Assembly (NCBI GenBank): GCA_001429555.1
Contig: LMSR01000011.1
Location: 373,462-437,461, forward strand
Length of the DNA stretch: 64,000 nt
Source of the DNA: Nocardioides sp. Soil797
GTDB taxonomy: Bacteria; Actinomycetota; Actinomycetes; Propionibacteriales; Nocardioidaceae
Direction: 5' to 3'
The notes beneath the pieces are model-generated. The model made no database searches, was not told the origin of the DNA, and saw only the letters and a list, made by a program, of their open reading frames with translations. The translations under genes were made by a program, and so were the position numbers. Below, one piece after another: positions 60,333 to 64,000 of the stretch. How positions within the stretch are numbered: the first letter of the stretch is position 1; each line of letters opens with the position of its first letter.

Positions 60333-61094
60333 CGCGGAGTAGCCGCCGTCGACGTCGAGCTTCTGCCCGGAGACGAAGTCTGCGGCACTGGAGGCGAGGA
60401 AGCAGACCGCCTCGGCGATGTCGTGGGCATTGCCGAAGCGGCGCAGCGGGATGTTGGCCCGGGTGACGTCGAGCGCCGCGGGCGAGAGCTCGCCGGAGTC
60501 GATCAGGCGCGCGGCCATGCCGTCGGTCAGCATCCCGGGCCCGACCGCGTTGACGCGTACGCCGTAGCGCCCTTCCTCCGCCGCCAACCCACGCACCAGA
60601 GCCTCGACGGCACCCTTGGGGCCGGCCGAGAGTCCGTCACGCACCGGGAATCGCGAGGTCGCTGCGGTGGTGACCGCGACGATCGAACCCTGCGACTCCC
60701 GCAGGAACGGCAGCGCCGGGTGCACGACGTTGAAGAATCCGGCCGGGTCAGCCGCCAACTGCTGTGCCATCTCGTCGGGTGAGGTGCGCGACAGGTGCAC
60801 CATCGGCACGTGCGGCCCCGCCGCATGCACCAGGGTGTGGATCCCACCTCGCTCCGCAGCCACCCGGGCGACCAGGTCGGCGCAGTCAACGGAGTCGGTC
60901 ACGTCGAGCTGGTGCGCCGAGCCGTGCACGCCCCACTCACGGCAGGCGTCCGCGATCGTCTCGCCGGCCCGAGCGTTGCGGTGGAAGGTGACCGCGACGT
61001 TGCTGCCGCGTGAGGCGAGCAGTCGGGCGCAGGCCGCGCCCAGGCCACCACTGCCACCCACCACCAGGGCCACACCATCAGTCGGGAACGTCAT
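60327..61094 (-). CDS. Short-chain dehydrogenase/reductase
   Basis: A 255-residue SDR. VVGGSGGLGAACARLLA is the cofactor loop, AVTTAATSRFPVRDGLSAGPKGAVEAL carries the Ser and Lys positions, but the usual catalytic Tyr is not obvious (LSAGPKG in place of YxxxK), and DFVSGQKLDVDGGYSAG is the normal C-terminal end, resembling FabG. It starts with an ATGA overlap from the molybdenum-dependent gene. The missing Tyr means activity is uncertain. Its stop is supplied by repeat B. Confidence 0.82.
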   Translation of the reverse strand: MTFPTDGVALVVGGSGGLGAACARLLASRGSNVAVTFHRNARAGETIADACREWGVHGSAHQLDVTDSVDCADLVARVAAERGGIHTLVHAAGPHVPMVHLSRTSPDEMAQQLAADPAGFFNVVHPALPFLRESQGSIVAVTTAATSRFPVRDGLSAGPKGAVEALVRGLAAEEGRYGVRVNAVGPGMLTDGMAARLIDSGELSPAALDVTRANIPLRRFGNAHDIAEAVCFLASSAADFVSGQKLDVDGGYSAG

Positions 61095-62623
61095 GTCGCA
61101 CTCACCTCGATCTCGTGCCAGCCCGTGGCACCGTCTGGTTTGGCGTCTCGTTGGACGCCGGTCTGGATCGTGCCGTCGGACCCGATGGCCCGCACCCGCA
61201 CGGTGTGGTCACCGGCCGGCAGGTCGACGTCGGCGCGCCACTGCACCCACGTGTCCTGGTTGGGCACGGTGCCCAGCTCCGTGCCCTGCCAGGCGCCGCC
61301 GTCCAGGGCGATCTCGACACCACTGATGCCGATGCGCTGCGACCACGCGTAGCCGGCGAAGGAGACGACGCCGGCCTCGAACTCGGTGCCCCCTTCGGGG
61401 ACGTCGATGCGGGATCCGATGAGCACCGGCCCCATCTCGGCCCAACCCTCCTTGGTCGGGTTGGCCTCGATGTCGGCGAATCTGGTCACCTCCAGGTCGA
61501 CCACCCACTTGCAGGCCGACACGTGACCGAAGAGTCCGGGCACGATGGTGCGCACGGGGAATCCGTGGTCGAGGGTCAAGGGCTCGCCGTTCATCGCGAT
61601 CGCCAGCATCGCTTCGCGGTTGGGATCCAGCATCGACGCGAGCGGCGTACCGCAGGTCCATCCGTCCTGGGACGTCTGCAGGACGGCGTCCGCGTCGCCG
61701 GTGACGCCGGCCTCCTCCAACAGTGCGGAGATGCGTACGCCGCTCCACCAGGCGTTGCCGATCTTGTCGCCGCCGACGGGGTTCTTGGCACAGCTCAGCG
61801 TGGCCCAGCGCTCGCGGATGCGACGGTCGATGAGGTCCTGGTAGGACAGCACGATCTCGTGATCGACCATGCCGTGGATCCGCAACGACCATTCGAGGGG
61901 TTCGACGGTGGGCGTGGCCACGGCGGTGTGCTCGATGAAGAACTCGGGAGTCGGGGTTCGCCAGGGGGCCATTCCCTCGACGCCGAGGACGACTCCCTCC
62001 GGGACGTGGGGATTGCTGACGGGCAGGTTGAGCAGTCGACGGGTCTGCTCCACGTGCCGCCGCTTCTTGCCGAAGCTCTCGCCATAGATCGCGACGCCGA
62101 TCCCGGCGGCGCCCATGACGCCACTGCGGATGATGAAGCTGCGTCGAGACCTGCCGTCGACCGGGGTGTCGCTCTCGTCCTCGATGCGGTGGAGCGGCTC
62201 GCTGACGAACGAGAGCAACACGATCGACGTGACGGTTCCGGCGGTGGTCGGGAGGAAGTCGAGCGCCGTACGTTCGGCACTCAGGACGATCTCGACCAGG
62301 CACACGCCACCGATGCCCAGCCAGATCAGCAGCGGCTGCCACCACGAGCGCTCGGCCAGACGCCCTGCCCACATGGAGAAGAGCAGGGCCACCAGGACGA
62401 GGATGAAGACGAGCGGACCCCGGCTCTGCGGGCCGATCAGGGTGCCCATCCGGTCATCCGCGACCTCGGGGACCCTGCGGAGCACGGCCTCGGCGAATGC
62501 GACCAGGGGTGAGGAGCGCAGCGTCAGCGCCATCGTCATCGCATGACCGACCGCCAGCCCGGCCGCTCCGGCAACCGCACCCGCGATCGACCACGCACCT
62601 CGGGGGGTCGTCACAGGCTCCAT
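61091..62623 (-). CDS. Membrane-anchored sulfite-oxidase-like molybdopterin oxidoreductase
   Basis: A protein of about 510 residues. The first 150 residues contain about four hydrophobic helices ([53 protein letters not shown] and one more). A twin-arginine-like [12 protein letters not shown] and a helix follow, then the sulfite oxidase Mo-binding domain with the Mo-ligand Cys in [12 protein letters not shown] and the C-terminal Mo-co dimerisation domain. It probably acts outside the membrane on sulfite, a sulfoxide or a similar oxo group. Starts at 62635, 62623 and GTG 62614 are all possible; the last has GGAG upstream. Confidence 0.83.
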   Translation of the reverse strand: MEPVTTPRGAWSIAGAVAGAAGLAVGHAMTMALTLRSSPLVAFAEAVLRRVPEVADDRMGTLIGPQSRGPLVFILVLVALLFSMWAGRLAERSWWQPLLIWLGIGGVCLVEIVLSAERTALDFLPTTAGTVTSIVLLSFVSEPLHRIEDESDTPVDGRSRRSFIIRSGVMGAAGIGVAIYGESFGKKRRHVEQTRRLLNLPVSNPHVPEGVVLGVEGMAPWRTPTPEFFIEHTAVATPTVEPLEWSLRIHGMVDHEIVLSYQDLIDRRIRERWATLSCAKNPVGGDKIGNAWWSGVRISALLEEAGVTGDADAVLQTSQDGWTCGTPLASMLDPNREAMLAIAMNGEPLTLDHGFPVRTIVPGLFGHVSACKWVVDLEVTRFADIEANPTKEGWAEMGPVLIGSRIDVPEGGTEFEAGVVSFAGYAWSQRIGISGVEIALDGGAWQGTELGTVPNQDTWVQWRADVDLPAGDHTVRVRAIGSDGTIQTGVQRDAKPDGATGWHEIEVSAT

Positions 62624-62644
62624 GGTGTCAGGCATGATCAGGGT

Positions 62645-63118
62645 GTGACTTCGACCCCCCGCACAGGCATCGGCACAGACGTCCACCGCTTCGCGGTCGG
62701 ACGGCCCATGATGTTGGCCGGACTGGCCTGGCCGGACGAGGAGTCCGGCCTCGAGGGCCACTCCGATGCCGACGTGGCCGCCCACGCCGCCTGCGACGCG
62801 CTGCTCTCGGCGGCCGGGCTCGGCGACCTCGGCACCAACTTCGGCACCGCGGAGCCCGAATGGGCCGGCGCGTCCGGCTCCGCACTGCTCGCCGAGACCG
62901 TACGCCGGGTGCGCGCCGCCGGCTTCACGATCGGCAACGTGGCGATCCAGGTGATCGGCAACAGGCCACGGCTCGGTTCGCGTCGCGGCGAGGCCGAGCA
63001 GGTGCTCTCCGAGGTGGTGGGCGCACCCGTCTCGTTGTCGGCGACCACCACCGACGGGCTGGGCCTGACCGGTCGCGGCGAAGGTGTGGCCGCAATCGCC
63101 ACCGCGCTCGTCGTCTGA
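62645..63118 (+). CDS. ispF: 2-C-methyl-D-erythritol 2,4-cyclodiphosphate synthase
   Basis: A 157-residue MEP-pathway enzyme. [19 protein letters not shown] (Asp and His zinc ligands), [17 protein letters not shown] (third His) and [21 protein letters not shown] are the family blocks. It makes the cyclic diphosphate on the way to isoprenoids. The GTG at 62645 is only 22 bases from the divergent oxidoreductase start, so promoters must overlap coding DNA. It usually precedes cysS-rlmB directly in the same direction; here it points the other way with two genes between. Confidence 0.95.
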   Translation: MTSTPRTGIGTDVHRFAVGRPMMLAGLAWPDEESGLEGHSDADVAAHAACDALLSAAGLGDLGTNFGTAEPEWAGASGSALLAETVRRVRAAGFTIGNVAIQVIGNRPRLGSRRGEAEQVLSEVVGAPVSLSATTTDGLGLTGRGEGVAAIATALVV

Positions 63119-63259
63119 CGAACTGGCATTCGTTGCTGCGCGAACTTGCAATTGTGGTCGGGCGAACTGGCAGTTGTTGCGCTGCCGGAGCCCACAAGAA
63201 TTGCCAGTTCGAAGCGCAAGGATCGCAAGTTCGCGCAGCAACAATCGCAAGTTCGCGTC
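63118..63259. repeat. Repeat family A, locus 8 (three forward, three reverse units)
   Basis: Three forward units begin at the ispF stop (TGACGAACTGGC) and three reverse units end just before the HemD-fusion stop on the other strand. Each arm runs in the direction of its own gene, and the two arms can form a hairpin of about 60 bases per side. Confidence 0.9.
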
Positions 63260-63268
63260 AGAAAAGAC

Positions 63269-64000
63269 TCACGGGGCCGCCAACCGGTAGCCCCGTTTGA
63301 CCACGGTCTGGATCACCCGGGTGCCGAGGGCCGAGCGCAGCCGAGCCACCGCCATCTCGACCGCGTGCTCGGACGCGGCAGTGCCGGTGGGGAGGCAGGC
63401 CAGCAGCTCGCGCCGGGAGACGACATGTCCCGGGTTGACCGCGAGCGCTGCCAGGACCGCCCGCGGTGACGGTGACAGGTGCACCGGGAGACCGTCGAGC
63501 AGCACCTGGTCGCCGTGCAGCAGCAACACGTGCCCGGCGACGTCGAAGGCCACACCGGACCGGCGTGAGGGGAGCTCGGTCTCGAGCAGCTTCACCATCG
63601 CCGCCGTTCGGGAGCGGTCGGGATGGATCGTGGGGACGCCCCACATCTCGAACGCGGCGGAGGTCACCGGACCGACGCATGCGGCGACCACATCGGCCTG
63701 GAAGGCCGCGATCACCTCGTCACGACGCCCGACCGCGCCGGCCAGGTCCATCAGCGCGGCGACCGCCGGTGCTGCGGTGAACGTCACGGCGTCGAGCTTG
63801 CGTTCCGCGATCAGGTCGACCAGTCGGAACGTCGGCGTCGGATCCTCGACGCTCTCCACCCGATAGACCGTGACCACGTCGACCCGGGCCCCCTGCCGAC
63901 GCAATGCGTGCGCGACGTTCGACAACGACTGGCCGTGCTCCTGGACAACGATGCGCCTGCCCGTCAGGTCGCGGCCCCGCAAGTGCGCGAGCACGTCGTC
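63269..64000 (-). CDS. Uroporphyrinogen-III synthase/winged-helix fusion (5' end outside window)
   Basis: The visible 240 C-terminal residues begin inside a HemD-like domain (IVVQEHGQSLSNVAHALRRQGARV, LDAVTFTAAPAVAALMDLA, CVGPVTSAAFEMWGVPTIHP) and end in a transcriptional regulatory winged helix (LSPSPRAVLAALAVNPGHVVSRRELLACLP, ASEHAVEMAVARLRSALG, VVKRGYRLAAP). Such fusions are known in actinobacteria and are often linked to nitrate/nitrite assimilation genes. The N terminus lies beyond the right edge. Whether it makes heme precursors or is a regulator only is not clear. Confidence 0.85.
   Translation of the reverse strand, partial: DDVLAHLRGRDLTGRRIVVQEHGQSLSNVAHALRRQGARVDVVTVYRVESVEDPTPTFRLVDLIAERKLDAVTFTAAPAVAALMDLAGAVGRRDEVIAAFQADVVAACVGPVTSAAFEMWGVPTIHPDRSRTAAMVKLLETELPSRRSGVAFDVAGHVLLLHGDQVLLDGLPVHLSPSPRAVLAALAVNPGHVVSRRELLACLPTGTAASEHAVEMAVARLRSALGTRVIQTVVKRGYRLAAP

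Noticed and set aside
61091-63250. 719-codon version of the sulfite-oxidase-like gene
   Set aside because: The upstream extension runs antisense through ispF and the family A repeats; the membrane segments begin only near 62600.

Overview
This window is chromosomal DNA from a high-GC actinobacterium, most likely of the Nocardioidaceae (Nocardioides-like). The basis is the very high GC, frequent GTG starts, a GroEL2-type chaperonin under CIRCE control, a mycofactocin gene pair, the DUF3263/LytR_C pair, and the ispF, cysS and rlmB genes. No rRNA, CRISPR array, transposase, integrase or phage gene is visible. There are 58 protein genes (one cut by the right edge) and one tRNA. All names come from reading the translations and remembered family motifs; no database search was possible.

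Layout. 1-7.4 kb is an alcohol and mycofactocin block: MftM methyltransferase, an acetate transporter, a NarL-type two-component pair, an ErcA-like iron alcohol dehydrogenase, a mycofactocin-type SDR and MftD. 7.5-11.6 kb is a CoxD/CoxE/CoxF-like set with a MobA/MocA-like nucleotidyltransferase, which normally matures molybdenum-hydroxylase enzymes; the enzyme subunits are absent. 12-20.2 kb is a tightly overlapped narK-narG-narH-narJ-narI nitrate respiration operon. 20.3-32 kb holds a lipoprotein, groEL, an ATP-grasp enzyme, a cupin, an SGNH hydrolase, a FadD19-like acyl-CoA synthetase, OsmC, a SnoaL-like protein, a MoaD/ThiS-like sulfur carrier next to thrC, otsB, and the LytR_C/DUF3263 pair. 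32-40 kb has a cyclic-nucleotide-binding protein overlapping a class III cyclase, otsA, an FMN glutamate-synthase-like enzyme, an alpha/beta hydrolase and a ParA-like ATPase. 40-50.8 kb has an MFS/decarboxylase pair, ung, a LigB-type dioxygenase, an ALDH/GMC alcohol oxidation pair, pyridoxal kinase and small enzymes. 50.9-64 kb has tRNA-Thr, SoxR, a GH13 glycosidase, a DUF4032 protein, an Eis-like acetyltransferase, a membrane phosphoesterase, rlmB, cysS, an SDR plus sulfite-oxidase-like pair, ispF and a HemD-winged-helix fusion.

The most unusual content is non-coding. Four interspersed repeat families fill many gaps. Family A is arrays of about 22 bp units at eight loci (11.6, 22.9, 28.5, 39.9, 42.8, 44.5, 51.6 and 63.2 kb). 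In seven of them the array starts at or within a few bases of a gene's stop codon and runs in that gene's direction; several genes take their last residues and stop codon from the first unit. Family B (8.2, 43.6, 60.3 kb) includes an in-frame insertion inside xdhC. Family C (21.0, 32.2, 57.75 kb) is an 80 bp double palindrome. Family D (15.3, 47.9, 53.6 kb) includes a copy between narG and narH. Single-copy long inverted repeats occupy several other gaps.

Regulatory sites that can be read: two CIRCE operators before groEL, two KstR-like boxes (before fadD and the GMC oxidoreductase), a MerR-type promoter before the SnoaL-like gene whose half-sites match the SoxR box before soxR, and inverted repeats before narK and the dioxygenase gene.
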